From Bifidobacterium polysaccharolyticum (GTDB lineage: Bacteria > Actinomycetota > Actinomycetes > Actinomycetales > Bifidobacteriaceae), in assembly GCF_016101585.1 (NCBI RefSeq), contig NZ_JACFQG010000002.1, positions 529,413 through 593,412 of the forward strand: a DNA stretch of 64,000 nucleotides. Direction: 5' to 3'. The notes beneath the pieces are model-generated. The model saw only the letters and a list, made by a program, of their open reading frames with translations. It did not search any database and was not told the DNA's origin. The position numbers and the translations under genes are program-made. Shown here one piece after another: positions 16,952 to 26,845 of the stretch; position 1 is the stretch's first letter, and each line of letters begins with the position of its first letter.

Positions 16952-17620
16952 ATGATTACGCCCGCAGACATGGCGCGCATGCTTGCACATAGCGCCAACT
17001 CTGCGGACACCCATGCCCGCGGCCAGCAGAGGCGGGACCATCTTGTGGAAACCGTAAGCGAACGTCTGGATCCGCAGGTCCGCGAGCACATACAGGCAGA
17101 GGATGACGCTCCCACGCCTGCTCTCATGCCCCGGCATAAGCAGGCACCAGGACCTTCGACCTTTGCCTCCCTGGATGCCCAGGAACTGCCCGTGGTGCGC
17201 GAGTATTCGGCGGGCGGACTGATCTTCGACCGGCATGACCGGGTGGCCATCATCGCCCGGCACTCCCGCTCAGGCCACCTGGAATGGTGCCTGCCCAAGG
17301 GCCATATCGAGAAGGGGGAAACACCCGAGCAGACGGCGGTGCGCGAGGTTCACGAAGAGACTGGGATACTGGGCCGGGTAACCGATTCCATCGCCACCAT
17401 CGACTACTGGTTCACCGGAACCAACCAACGGGTCCACAAGTTGGTCCATCATTTTGTCCTGCGGATGATCGGCGGCTCCCTGAGTGTGGAAGGCGACCCC
17501 GATCATGAGGCCGAAGATGCCATCTGGGTGGACTTCTCCGATCTGACCTCGGTGCTCAGTTACCCCAATGAGCGTAAAATAGCCTGGCTCTACGCGAGGA
17601 AGTACAAAAAACAGCCATGA
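16952..17620 (+). CDS. NUDIX hydrolase, MutT4/Rv3908 type
   Basis: The 222-residue product has an N-terminal extension of about 80 residues and then a Nudix domain. The full Nudix box reads GHIEKGETPEQTAVREVHEE followed by TGI, with all metal-binding glutamates kept. It would hydrolyse a nucleoside diphosphate linked to another moiety; candidates are oxidised nucleotides, dinucleoside polyphosphates or nucleotide sugars, and the choice cannot be made here. It begins a tight operon: its stop overlaps the start of the DUF6049 gene by four bases, which itself overlaps murJ. The same triad is found in mycobacteria, where it borders parAB, so the enzyme may serve envelope metabolism. Confidence 0.9.
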   Translation: MITPADMARMLAHSANSADTHARGQQRRDHLVETVSERLDPQVREHIQAEDDAPTPALMPRHKQAPGPSTFASLDAQELPVVREYSAGGLIFDRHDRVAIIARHSRSGHLEWCLPKGHIEKGETPEQTAVREVHEETGILGRVTDSIATIDYWFTGTNQRVHKLVHHFVLRMIGGSLSVEGDPDHEAEDAIWVDFSDLTSVLSYPNERKIAWLYARKYKKQP

Positions 17621-19812
17621 TCCAGACCCCCCTGCGCCCGAGCGGGCGCACCAGCCAGCACACTCATGCCTTCAATCGGTGGACCCGGTGGGCTCGAATC
17701 CTGCTAACGATCGTCCTTCTGCTGACCCTGGTGATGGCTCCTTGGCATCCGGCACCAGCCTTGGCTGCCACCAATCATCAGAGCTCTGCCGAGGTGGCCC
17801 TGCGCTGGTCGACGCCAGTGGTGACCGACAAGTCCGGCTACACTCTGCGCGCCGCGGTGACCAACACCGCCAACCAGCCCATGGAGAATGCCCATCTGAG
17901 CGTGTCCACCAGCGCCCTTTACTCCTTCAGCTCCCGGGCCGACATGCAGGCCTGGTCCGAAGGCCACGCTCGCATCCCCACACCGGACGTGCTGGGTACG
18001 CAGACCGTACCGACAATACCGGCAGGGCAGAGCGTCGAGGTTGCAGTCAATGTGCCGGCTGATCAAGGCTCGATCAAGAAGATGACCAGCTGGGGGCCCA
18101 AACCTGTCCGGCTCTCCCTGAGCGACGATCAGGACCAGGTCCTGGGCGACGTGTTCACCTTTCTGACCCGGACCTGGGACGGCCTGCCTACCGCAGGCAC
18201 CCCCGCCCTGGCCCTGACCATGGTCATGCCGCTGACCTCCTCGGACTGGAACATTGACGACAAGGCCATGACGGCGCTGATGACCCAGTCAGGTTCGGGC
18301 AACGATAAAAACCGGAGCGTGACACTGACCCGCCAAGGGGCCCGCCGCCAGGGGGATCAGAGCCAGCTGCTGGCCAAGCACGGGTCCCTGCAGGCCCTGG
18401 GCGATCCGGTCTATCTGTCCGCCTTCGCCAATCGTCCCCAGATCCAGGGGCTGATTCAGCCGGCCGACTTCGACATCACTGGGTATGCCTCCCAAAATCA
18501 GGACCGCTATGCCCAGGCTGGGGTCACGCCCGGATCCTGGAGCGCCAAGGCCTCGGCCAAACTCTATGCCGACAGCGCGCCTGACACATATGCCTGGCAG
18601 GGCAGACAGGAGTGGACCATGGAGTCCATCACCGCCGCCCGCCGTGCCGGCTATCAGACGGTCATCGCCCCCCAGGGCTTCGAGGTCGATGCCGGCACCT
18701 CCGCCCACACGGGCAAGTACACCATCGAAACCAAAGCCGGAAAGGTAACCGTCCTATCGGCCCAGCGCGAGCTCAGCAACCTGGCCAGGGGCCACCCCAG
18801 CTCCACGCGTGCCACCGGGGAGCAGACCCAGGCCGGGCAAACGGCCCGCTTCATAGCCCAGAGCGCCTTCTATCAGATGGAACAGCCCTACGCCGAACGT
18901 TCCCTTCTGGTCTGCTTCGATACCGATGAAGACACCCAGCAGGCGGACCAGATCATGACCGAATTGGAGCATGCCCCATGGATCAGCCTGAAGTCCATGG
19001 ACAACCTGATGCAGGCACCCGACTTCACCGGCGGGTCGTCGGGTCTGCTCAAGGCCCTGGAGCTCGACAGCACCAAGGGCAGCGCCAAACATGGCGATGG
19101 ACCGACAGGCACCCTGGACTCCCTGATCGCCAGCCGGGCTGAGATCGACCGGTTCGCTACCACCATCCTGGCTGACGGCAAGCAGGATTCCCAACCCACT
19201 GCCAGCGCCACGGCAGGCAAGACCGACAGCCAGGCCCTGGCCCGCCAGGATGCCGACACCACCGCCCGCCAGCCCAAGGATCCACATCAATGGCTGAGCC
19301 AGCTGACCGCCGCCCATGACGACCTGGCTCTGAAGTCACTGGGCGGAACCACAGCCGCCGCCGGTTTGGCCGATCAGGCCGAGGCCATGTCCCGCCGACT
19401 CCTGGATGGTGTCAGCATCACGCCCAGCGAATCTCTGAACGTCGTCAGCGAGACGGCCTCCATGCCAGTGACCGTCAGCAACAGCCATCCCTACCCTGTC
19501 CACGCCCGCATCAGCGCGCGAACCGACTCCATGGAGATCGTCACCTCGCGTATGGCGGAGGTGGTCATTCCCGCCCGATCAGAAGCCCAGGTGACCTTCA
19601 AGGTCAGAGTGGCAACAGCCGGCAGAGCCAATGTGGATATCGGTCTGCTGGATCGCCAGGGCCGACCCTTCGGCCAGGTGCGCCGGGCCCAGATCACCAG
19701 CAATCTACGGCTGAGCGACATGAGCGGCCTGATCATTATTGTCATCGCCGTGCTTCTGGGACTCCTGGGACTCTGGCGGCAGTTCCACCGTACGAAGGAT
19801 CCGGACGAATGA
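17617..19812 (+). CDS. DUF6049 family secreted/membrane protein (Rv3909-like)
   Basis: The 731-residue protein starts with a signal peptide (basic stretch, hydrophobic run ILLTIVLLLTLVMAPW, cleavage near PALAA). It then has a long extracytoplasmic part and one membrane helix near the C terminus (LIIIVIAVLLGLLGLW), followed by a short basic-acidic tail. It is anchored outside. Two regions have a beta-sandwich look (near 40-170 and 600-690). No catalytic motif is visible. It lies between the nudix gene and murJ with four-base overlaps on each side, a conserved actinobacterial arrangement. A role in delivering or controlling MurJ-dependent wall synthesis is an inference from this context. Confidence 0.8.
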   Translation: MIQTPLRPSGRTSQHTHAFNRWTRWARILLTIVLLLTLVMAPWHPAPALAATNHQSSAEVALRWSTPVVTDKSGYTLRAAVTNTANQPMENAHLSVSTSALYSFSSRADMQAWSEGHARIPTPDVLGTQTVPTIPAGQSVEVAVNVPADQGSIKKMTSWGPKPVRLSLSDDQDQVLGDVFTFLTRTWDGLPTAGTPALALTMVMPLTSSDWNIDDKAMTALMTQSGSGNDKNRSVTLTRQGARRQGDQSQLLAKHGSLQALGDPVYLSAFANRPQIQGLIQPADFDITGYASQNQDRYAQAGVTPGSWSAKASAKLYADSAPDTYAWQGRQEWTMESITAARRAGYQTVIAPQGFEVDAGTSAHTGKYTIETKAGKVTVLSAQRELSNLARGHPSSTRATGEQTQAGQTARFIAQSAFYQMEQPYAERSLLVCFDTDEDTQQADQIMTELEHAPWISLKSMDNLMQAPDFTGGSSGLLKALELDSTKGSAKHGDGPTGTLDSLIASRAEIDRFATTILADGKQDSQPTASATAGKTDSQALARQDADTTARQPKDPHQWLSQLTAAHDDLALKSLGGTTAAAGLADQAEAMSRRLLDGVSITPSESLNVVSETASMPVTVSNSHPYPVHARISARTDSMEIVTSRMAEVVIPARSEAQVTFKVRVATAGRANVDIGLLDRQGRPFGQVRRAQITSNLRLSDMSGLIIIVIAVLLGLLGLWRQFHRTKDPDE

Positions 19813-22800
19813 GTTCCGTAGGGCGCAATTCCGCCATCATGGCCACCGGCACCGCGGCCTCCCGTGTGACCGGACAGATCCGCACCATCCTGCTGGCGGC
19901 CGCCATAGGCACCACCGGAATCGCGGCCGACGCCTACCAGACCGGCGCCATGATTCCTCAGGTCATGTTCACCCTGATCTCGGGCGGCATCTTCAACGCC
20001 GTACTGGTCCCGCAGATCGTACGCACCCTCAAGGAGCGGGACGCAGCAGACCGGCTGAATAAGCTGATCACGGTCGCCATGGTCCTCCTGGCCCTGTTGA
20101 CCCTGCTGCTGATGCTGGGCACCCCGGTGCTGACCACCATCTATCTGAACTCCAAATGGAACCCGGCCCAGCGTGCCCTGGCCAACTCCTTCACCCTCTG
20201 GTGCATGCCGCAAGTGTTCTTCTATGGGCTCTACACGGTCCTGGGTCAGATCCTGGCCGCCAAGGGCCGGTTCACTGCATACGCCTGGAGCTCGGTGGGC
20301 GCCAACGTTATCAGCTGCCTGGGCTTCCTGGTCTTCATCTTCCTGTTCAGCAACGCCCGCAATCAGCCGGTCGGCTTCTGGGACGACGGTAAGGTGGCCT
20401 TGACCGCTGGAGCCTGGACCCTGGGCGTGGCCTTCCAGGCACTGGTCCTCTTCATCCCCCTGATCATGAGCGGCTTCCGCTATCGCCCTCGCTGGGGTCT
20501 GCGTGGAATAGGCCTGCGATCCATGGGGTCGGTAGCGGCATGGAGCATGTGCGTGGTCATCGTCGACCAGCTGGCCAACGTGGTCAATGCCCGCATCAAC
20601 AACGGCGCGCCCCTTGAAGGCAACCCGTTTGACATCGCTGGCAACGGCTCCTATCAGAACGCCTACACCATCTTCATCCTGCCCTATTCCCTGGTAGCCG
20701 TCTCGGTCAGCACGGCCCTCTTCCCCAAGCTGTCCAAAGCGGTTTCGGACGGCCGCATTGGGGATGCCCGCAATGATCTGAGCCAAGCCCTGCGCAACGT
20801 CGGACTGGTCATGTTCTTCTTCGCCGCAGTCCTGTTGGCAATTCCAGTGCCCATCACACGAGCCCTGCTGCCCTCGGTAAGCGTCCATGAGTCTGTCCTT
20901 ATCTCAGGACCGCTGATAACCCTGTCCCTGGGGCTGGTCCCCTCAAGCGCCTTCCTGCTCATTCAGCGCACCTTCTACGCCTTTGAGGATGGGCGGCATC
21001 CTTTCATCTTCGCAGCCGTCTCCAACACCATCCAGGTAGCACTGGTTCTGGTATCCATACGCTTGTTCCCTCCCCGCTACTGGGCAGCGCTGGTAGGCCT
21101 GAGCCTGTCCCTGAGCAGCATCCTCAGTTTCCCTGCCCTGACTCACATGCTGCGCAGCCCCTTCCAGGGGAATCTGGACGAGCGGCGGATTCTGACCACT
21201 TACGCCAAGGCTTTCCTGGCTGCGGGATTGGCCCTGGCAGCAGCCCTGACAGTCAAGACCCCGGTGACCCACCTAGTCGGCGCCTGGATTCAGGGCCGAC
21301 AGGGCCACATGAGCTGGGTGCAGGCACTCTTCATCTGCGTGGTCATCACCCTGCTGACGGCGGTCATCTATGTCGTGACCCTGGTAGCCCTGCGCACTGA
21401 GGAATTCACCCAACTCCTGATCGACCTGGCCCGTCGACTAGGCAGGACAGCCCGGCACCCCGTCCGCAGCATGGACGCTCTGCAGGGACGACCCTCCCGG
21501 CTGGCCGACCGCTCGGTCAGGGTGGTGCACTCCTCCTCCCCTGACTCCGCTCTGCCCGGCATGGACGCAGCACTGGAGAACTTCGAAGAGGCCCGTGAGT
21601 CCGACGCTGATGGAGAATCCGCGATAGCCGGACCCCCACCGGCCCCTCCGGCCCAGCAACCCGTTAGGATTGTACCTAGGAACAGCAAGGTCCACCACGG
21701 TGTCGCCGACTACAGGCGACGCCCCACTTCTGATGAGAGCTCGGCAACCATGAACGCGCATATCGGAGACACCATCCTCGGCAGATATACCCTGGTCACC
21801 CTGCTCCGCCGCGCGAACGGTCTGAGCGCCTGGCGGGCCAAGGACAAGGTCCTGGAAAGGGACTGCCAGCTCTTTATCGCCGGGGATTCCACCTGCATGG
21901 ACCGGATCAACGTCAACGCTTCCAGCCTGGCGCTGAACAAGGACCGCCGCTTCACCCCGGTCTACCAGCTGCACACTCGTGACAAGGTCTCCCTGATCGT
22001 CACCGCCCCCGATGCCGGCATGTCCTTGAGGGACTACATGCACGGACCCGCTGGGGGAACGCTCAGCGACCGGGCCATCGGCACCATCATGGGAGAGGTC
22101 ACCGAGGCCATGCGCACCCTGCATGCCGCCGGCATGGTCGACTATGCGGTCTCCACGAGCACCATCAGGCTGGCACCAGCCTCGATCACCCTGGCCGATG
22201 CACCTATATCGCCCATGCTCGAGCACCCGTCGGTCTCGACTGAGATGGGACTGACGGACGAGGAGTATGCCATACACGAGCTGGCCGGCGTGCTCTATGC
22301 CATGCTGACCAGACGGGCTAATCAGGACGGACGACAGCCTAGTCTGCAGGAGCTGCCCAAGCAGACCCCGGAAGAGTTCAAAATCATCTGCATGCGCGGG
22401 CTGGGCCTGGCTAATGAGCAGGGAGCCGTGCCGGTTCCGCTGGTCACATTGGCAGAGCTCTCGGCCCTGCTCAGCCCCTGGGTCCCGCCAGAGGAGCTGA
22501 CCGACAGCGATCTGATTTGGCCTGAGATGGACGGCCGTGCCTCCATCGAAGCTGTGGCCCTGCGCCCGGTGGATCCCAAGAATGTACTCCCGCTTCCCGC
22601 AGGGCTGACCTCCTCGGCCCTGCCTGCCGCGCAGACCGTATCTCACCATGAGCCGCACTGGAAGACCAACCAACTGCTCTTTCCCGGTCGCAGCGAGATT
22701 GAAATGCTCAATCCAGAGGATACGGATACCGACCTCTTCTCGCTCTTTGACGAGCGCCAGCGGCTGCGCTCGCTGAACAGCTCCTCCCGCAAGACCGCAG

Positions 22801-24011
22801 CCATGGATGTGAGCGCACTCAGGGCGACGGCAACCAGACCCACAGCCATGAATGAGGAAGAGTCCAAAGCTGTGACCGGACGGGTGCCGACCGTCAAAAG
22901 TGATCAGCGTAAGCCCTCCGAGACTCTCAGCGGCAACGGCGTGACTGCCGACAATCCCGTGGAGCGAGGCTTCTCCCAGTGGGACTTCCACAAGTCCGGC
23001 AACAGCCAAGCCAAGGCAACCTCCAACCTGAGCGCACCACAGGGCAACGTCGATTCGCGTGCGCGCCAAGCAGGAGCTGCGGCTGCAGAGCCTATTGTCG
23101 CAGGAGAATCTGCGGCCCGGAATGCACACTCCCCTTCCGCCGCTGCTGACAAGACCAAGGCACCTAGCAAAGCGTCCAGCCAAGCGAACCGGTCCTTTAA
23201 GAACCACGATTTCGATGAGGAGGAGCAGAAAACCACAGTTATGGAGCCGCTGCCCCCCAGCTTCACGCCTGAAATCCACTCCATGCCCGCTCCGGTGACT
23301 TACTCGGTTCTTCCCGACGATGAGCAGGATAATGATCTGGACGATGAGGCCGATATGGCTAACACCCGCCTGTTCGGCCGCTTCACGACTCGCTCAGTGG
23401 TTATTGCCATAGCGGCGGTAATCGTTGTGGTGGCCCTGGTCTGGGCTCTCTCGACCATTACCGGGTCCCGATCCAGAGTCGGCAAAAGTGAGGGCGGCTG
23501 GCCGGTCATGTCCAACGTGCCCTTCCCAGGCAAGACCAATGAGAGTGAAGAAGCAACCCCCTCCGGCAATGACAACGGCGATGACCAAGCTCAGTCCGGC
23601 ACTGATGCTAGGAACGACAAGGTCAGCCACGCTGACAAAAAGGCGGGCAAGGTTCCCGATCCGCCCAAGCCCAAGAACACCACGGCCTATCCGATTAGCC
23701 GCCAGCTCTTCCTCAACAAACCCGCCGGCCTGCAGGGCTATGGATGGTATATGCATCTGACCCAGCCGGAAGAGGTCTCTCGCCTGACCATCGTCGCGCC
23801 TCAGAGCGGTGGCCATGCCCAGATCTATGCGAATTCCACGGCGGCTCAGCCCAACCAAGGACAGCCGCTGGCCGACTTCAGCTTCGATGCCTCCGGAACC
23901 ACCCAGGTCACCCTGCGAGAACCGGTGACGACTCAGGACCTGGTCGTCTGGGTCCCCATGGATGGCATGCCAGGAAACACCCTGCGCTTCACTTCCGTTC
24001 AGGCTTTCTGA
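19809..24011 (+). CDS. murJ: MurJ lipid II flippase fused to a pseudokinase and outer C-terminal domain
   Basis: The 1,400-residue protein has an N-terminal MurJ/MviN transporter (about residues 1-545, roughly 14 helices). A cytoplasmic region with a kinase-like domain follows (about 645-900), then a polar linker (about 900-1190), one membrane helix (about 1195-1217) and an outside domain (about 1290-1400) of discoidin/NPCBM-like appearance. The kinase-like part has no HRD and no DFG (DYAVSTSTIRL and LADAPI stand in their places) and a degenerate glycine loop, so it is a pseudokinase. MurJ flips lipid II across the membrane. In mycobacteria the same architecture, phosphorylated by PknB, recruits FhaA and stops wall synthesis. 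The linker here is longer, and no PknB or FhaA gene is near. Its start overlaps DUF6049 by four bases. Confidence 0.93.
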   Translation: MSSVGRNSAIMATGTAASRVTGQIRTILLAAAIGTTGIAADAYQTGAMIPQVMFTLISGGIFNAVLVPQIVRTLKERDAADRLNKLITVAMVLLALLTLLLMLGTPVLTTIYLNSKWNPAQRALANSFTLWCMPQVFFYGLYTVLGQILAAKGRFTAYAWSSVGANVISCLGFLVFIFLFSNARNQPVGFWDDGKVALTAGAWTLGVAFQALVLFIPLIMSGFRYRPRWGLRGIGLRSMGSVAAWSMCVVIVDQLANVVNARINNGAPLEGNPFDIAGNGSYQNAYTIFILPYSLVAVSVSTALFPKLSKAVSDGRIGDARNDLSQALRNVGLVMFFFAAVLLAIPVPITRALLPSVSVHESVLISGPLITLSLGLVPSSAFLLIQRTFYAFEDGRHPFIFAAVSNTIQVALVLVSIRLFPPRYWAALVGLSLSLSSILSFPALTHMLRSPFQGNLDERRILTTYAKAFLAAGLALAAALTVKTPVTHLVGAWIQGRQGHMSWVQALFICVVITLLTAVIYVVTLVALRTEEFTQLLIDLARRLGRTARHPVRSMDALQGRPSRLADRSVRVVHSSSPDSALPGMDAALENFEEARESDADGESAIAGPPPAPPAQQPVRIVPRNSKVHHGVADYRRRPTSDESSATMNAHIGDTILGRYTLVTLLRRANGLSAWRAKDKVLERDCQLFIAGDSTCMDRINVNASSLALNKDRRFTPVYQLHTRDKVSLIVTAPDAGMSLRDYMHGPAGGTLSDRAIGTIMGEVTEAMRTLHAAGMVDYAVSTSTIRLAPASITLADAPISPMLEHPSVSTEMGLTDEEYAIHELAGVLYAMLTRRANQDGRQPSLQELPKQTPEEFKIICMRGLGLANEQGAVPVPLVTLAELSALLSPWVPPEELTDSDLIWPEMDGRASIEAVALRPVDPKNVLPLPAGLTSSALPAAQTVSHHEPHWKTNQLLFPGRSEIEMLNPEDTDTDLFSLFDERQRLRSLNSSSRKTAAMDVSALRATATRPTAMNEEESKAVTGRVPTVKSDQRKPSETLSGNGVTADNPVERGFSQWDFHKSGNSQAKATSNLSAPQGNVDSRARQAGAAAAEPIVAGESAARNAHSPSAAADKTKAPSKASSQANRSFKNHDFDEEEQKTTVMEPLPPSFTPEIHSMPAPVTYSVLPDDEQDNDLDDEADMANTRLFGRFTTRSVVIAIAAVIVVVALVWALSTITGSRSRVGKSEGGWPVMSNVPFPGKTNESEEATPSGNDNGDDQAQSGTDARNDKVSHADKKAGKVPDPPKPKNTTAYPISRQLFLNKPAGLQGYGWYMHLTQPEEVSRLTIVAPQSGGHAQIYANSTAAQPNQGQPLADFSFDASGTTQVTLREPVTTQDLVVWVPMDGMPGNTLRFTSVQAF

Positions 24012-24254
24012 GCATGACTATGGGTCGACGGCAACAAATGCGAATCATCCCGACGTCGACCCACAGACCACTCGTCGACCGCAATTGCCTGCAAGCCCCA
24101 TGGACCCAATCAGCCAGACATGGCTGCCTACCCATCCGTATGCCGATACTATGGGTGTACCGAAATGGTAATGTGTTGGATTTTTCCTCCTACATAGCGT
24201 CCGCAGGTAATACAGTTTCCTTAGACAACGGCGGCAGGAAGGCGGAAGTCAGTT

Positions 24255-25538
24255 ATGGCGGATGATCCCAATATCGCGTCCAAGGTCATCAAGAACGATC
24301 CTTGGTATAGCTCCTATGCAACACGAGCCGAGCAGATGCGCGCCTCCGAGATTCGCGCCCTCTTCGCCGTGGCCAATCGGCCCGAGGTGGTCTCCCTGGC
24401 CGGCGGCATGCCCTACCTGGGCCGGATGCCTTTCGATAAGTTGGCCGATCAGCTTGGCGACATGCTACGGAGCAAGGGCCAGGTGGCCTGGCAGTATGGG
24501 TCAGCACAGGGCGATCCCCATCTGCGCGAAGACGTGCTGCCCATTATGGAGCTGGAAGGCATCAAGGACGTCCAGCCGGATGATGTGGTTATCGTCAACG
24601 GTTCCCAGTCGGGACTGGACCTGATTACCAGGATCATGTGCGACCCCGGCGATGTGGTACTGGCTGAGGCACCCAACTATGTAGGTGCCTTGGGTGTCTT
24701 CCAATCTTTCCAGGTCGATGTGGTCAATGTGGCCATGGACGGAGACGGACTGATTCCCGAGGCTCTGGAGGAGACCATTCTGGAGCAGCGCCGCCAGGGC
24801 AAGGCGGTCAAGTTCCTCTACACTGTGCCCAACTTCCATAACCCAGCCGGCGCCACCATGAGCGTCGAGCGGCGTCCACAAGTCATCGAGATCGCCCGAA
24901 AATACCACGTGCTCATCGTGGAGGACAATCCTTATGGACTGTTGGCCTTCAACGGCCAAACTTATCCGGCCCTGCGCTCTTACGACTCCGAGGGCATTGT
25001 TTATCTGAGCAGCTTCTCCAAGATCATCGCTCCGGGCATGCGCGTGGCCTGGATGGTTGCACCTCCTGGAATCAGACAGAAGCTGGTTCTGGCCAATGAG
25101 TCAGCCATCCTTTGTCCTTCCAACATGAGCCAGATGACCATCACCACCTATCTGGACAACTTCGACTGGAAATCGCAGATCAACGATTACCGGGGGATGT
25201 ACAAGGAACGTTGCGATGCCATGGACGAGGCTTTGAAGGAATACCTGCCCTACTGTTCATGGCTCAAGCCCAAGGGCGGCTTCTACATCTGGCTGAAGAT
25301 ACCCCAGGGGCTCAACGCCAAGGAGATGCTGCCCAGGGCAATCACCGCCAAGGTGGCTTACGTGTCGGGCACAGCATTCTACGATAACGGGGAGGGCGCG
25401 GACCATATGCGCTTGTCCTTCTGTTACCCCACTCCCGATCGGATCCGAGAGGGAATACGCAGACTGTCCACGGTCATCGAGAATGAACTCGCCACCGTCC
25501 GGCTGTTCGAGCCCGACAGCGGCAAGGAAAGGGGCTGA
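24255..25538 (+). CDS. PLP-dependent aminotransferase, class I/II (2-aminoadipate/LysN-like)
   Basis: This 427-residue fold-type I enzyme has the PLP-binding lysine in SSFSKIIAPGMRVAW, the PLP-phosphate region NGSQSGLDLI, the aspartate in YHVLIVEDNPYGLL, and the carboxylate-binding Arg in MRLSFCYP. It resembles the MocR/LysN/kynurenine aminotransferase branch without the DNA-binding domain. The substrate is probably an amino acid such as an aromatic or 2-aminoadipate type; a precise choice is not possible. A ribosome binding site (ggaagg/ggcgg) precedes the ATG. It is four bases before the Ddl-family gene, so the two form an operon. Confidence 0.9.
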   Translation: MADDPNIASKVIKNDPWYSSYATRAEQMRASEIRALFAVANRPEVVSLAGGMPYLGRMPFDKLADQLGDMLRSKGQVAWQYGSAQGDPHLREDVLPIMELEGIKDVQPDDVVIVNGSQSGLDLITRIMCDPGDVVLAEAPNYVGALGVFQSFQVDVVNVAMDGDGLIPEALEETILEQRRQGKAVKFLYTVPNFHNPAGATMSVERRPQVIEIARKYHVLIVEDNPYGLLAFNGQTYPALRSYDSEGIVYLSSFSKIIAPGMRVAWMVAPPGIRQKLVLANESAILCPSNMSQMTITTYLDNFDWKSQINDYRGMYKERCDAMDEALKEYLPYCSWLKPKGGFYIWLKIPQGLNAKEMLPRAITAKVAYVSGTAFYDNGEGADHMRLSFCYPTPDRIREGIRRLSTVIENELATVRLFEPDSGKERG

Positions 25539-25541
25539 ATC

Positions 25542-26744
25542 ATGGCGGCCAAGCACAGCAAGACACCACGGCAACAGACCGGCGGCAAAACCCCGGCAGT
25601 CGGCAAGGCCAAGACAACCGCGAGCGCAACGACGACCACAGCCGCCAGCTCGGCCAACACTGCGTCCACGGCTACAGGCGAAGTGGTCAAAAGAGCCAGG
25701 CGAACCTCGCATCGCTCCATCCGCGAGGCCACGCCGGTCACCATGGACGATGTCCTATCTCTGGCGAGCAAGGCCACCAAGCGTGCCGATAAGTCGCTTT
25801 TGGTTATCTGCGGCGGCCTCAGCCATGAGCGCGATGTCTCCATAAGCTCGGGCCATCGAGTCCAAGGATTCCTGGAGGAGGCCGGATGGACGGTCCACGT
25901 CCACGACATGGACGGCTCGCTCCTGCCATACCTGACCGACGAATCGACCCGCCCTGATCTGGTCTGGCCTTTGCTGCACGGCGCCAACGGCGAAGACGGC
26001 TCCATCCGTGATGTCTTGGAGATGGCTGAATTGCCTTACATCGGATCCCGAGCCAAGGCCTCCCGGACCGCTTGGAGCAAACCCATCGCCAAGAACGTTG
26101 TCCGCATGGCCGGATTGCAGACGCCACATTCCGTGACGCTGCCCGAATCCATGTTCCGCGAGCTGGGAGTCGAACCCGTTATCGACATGCTTCTAGGTTC
26201 GCTGGGACTCCCGCTCTTCATCAAGCCCACCATGGGCGGCTCAGCCATGGGTTGCACCATGGTAACTGAACAGAGTCAGCTCACTCAGGCGTTGATCAAC
26301 TGCTTTGCCTACGGTGATGTGGCCCTGATCGAGCAGGCTGTAACGGGCACTGAAGTCTCCGTCTCCATCCTCGAGTTTGACGGACACCCCCTGGTTCTGC
26401 CTCCGCTCGAAATCTGGACTCCCTCAGGTACCTACGACTTCGAGGCTCGCTCCACCCCCGGTCCGACGGAGTTTTATGTTCCGGCCCGACTGGATGCCAA
26501 AACCACACAGGCTGTGAGCGATGCTGCATTGACCGCCCACCGGGCTTTGGGACTCCGCGATATCTCACGCACCGACTTCATCGTCGATGCCCAGGGTCAG
26601 CCGCAATTCCTGGAGTCCAACGTGGCGCCCGGCATGACAGACACTTCGCTTTTGCCGCAATCAGCCCTGGCTGCAGGCTACAACCTGCCAGAGCTATACA
26701 CTGCATTGGTCCAATCGGTTTTGGATCAAAAACGAACCGACTGA
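25542..26744 (+). CDS. D-alanine–D-alanine ligase family ATP-grasp protein
   Basis: The 400-residue protein has an N-terminal extension of about 85 residues rich in Ala, Thr, Lys and Ser, followed by a Ddl-like ATP-grasp fold: LVICGGLSHERDVSISSGHR, the WPLLHGANGEDGSIRDVLE loop, the ATP part FIKPTMGGSAMGCTMV, EVSVSILEFDG and the metal-binding FLESNVAPGMTDTS. It would join two D-amino acids with ATP for peptidoglycan precursors. Differences from classical Ddl (ESNVAPGMT for EINTLPGFT) and the extension make a variant substrate possible, and a second ddl elsewhere is likely. It follows an aminotransferase, which could supply a substrate. An inverted repeat lies 48 bases after the stop. Confidence 0.85.
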   Translation: MAAKHSKTPRQQTGGKTPAVGKAKTTASATTTTAASSANTASTATGEVVKRARRTSHRSIREATPVTMDDVLSLASKATKRADKSLLVICGGLSHERDVSISSGHRVQGFLEEAGWTVHVHDMDGSLLPYLTDESTRPDLVWPLLHGANGEDGSIRDVLEMAELPYIGSRAKASRTAWSKPIAKNVVRMAGLQTPHSVTLPESMFRELGVEPVIDMLLGSLGLPLFIKPTMGGSAMGCTMVTEQSQLTQALINCFAYGDVALIEQAVTGTEVSVSILEFDGHPLVLPPLEIWTPSGTYDFEARSTPGPTEFYVPARLDAKTTQAVSDAALTAHRALGLRDISRTDFIVDAQGQPQFLESNVAPGMTDTSLLPQSALAAGYNLPELYTALVQSVLDQKRTD

Positions 26745-26792
26745 AACCTCAAAGCCTGCCTGGTTCTGCCTACCATTCGGCAAGCATGAGTG

Positions 26793-26845
26793 AAGTCCGC
26801 ATGATGCCTAGCGTGCAAATTGCGCAATATGCATCATGCGGACTT
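26793..26845. terminator. 15-bp inverted repeat after the Ddl-family gene
   Basis: Arms aagtccgcatgatgc (26793-26807) and its exact reverse complement (26831-26845) enclose a 23-base loop rich in gcgc/ttgc motifs. It lies 48 bases after the stop codon and probably ends the transcript, although the T run is missing. The long loop is unusual for a simple terminator. Confidence 0.45.

Noticed and set aside
21438..23279. Long open frame of 613 codons on the minus strand within murJ
   Set aside because: It is a GC-rich shadow of murJ with no family motif and no ribosome binding site.
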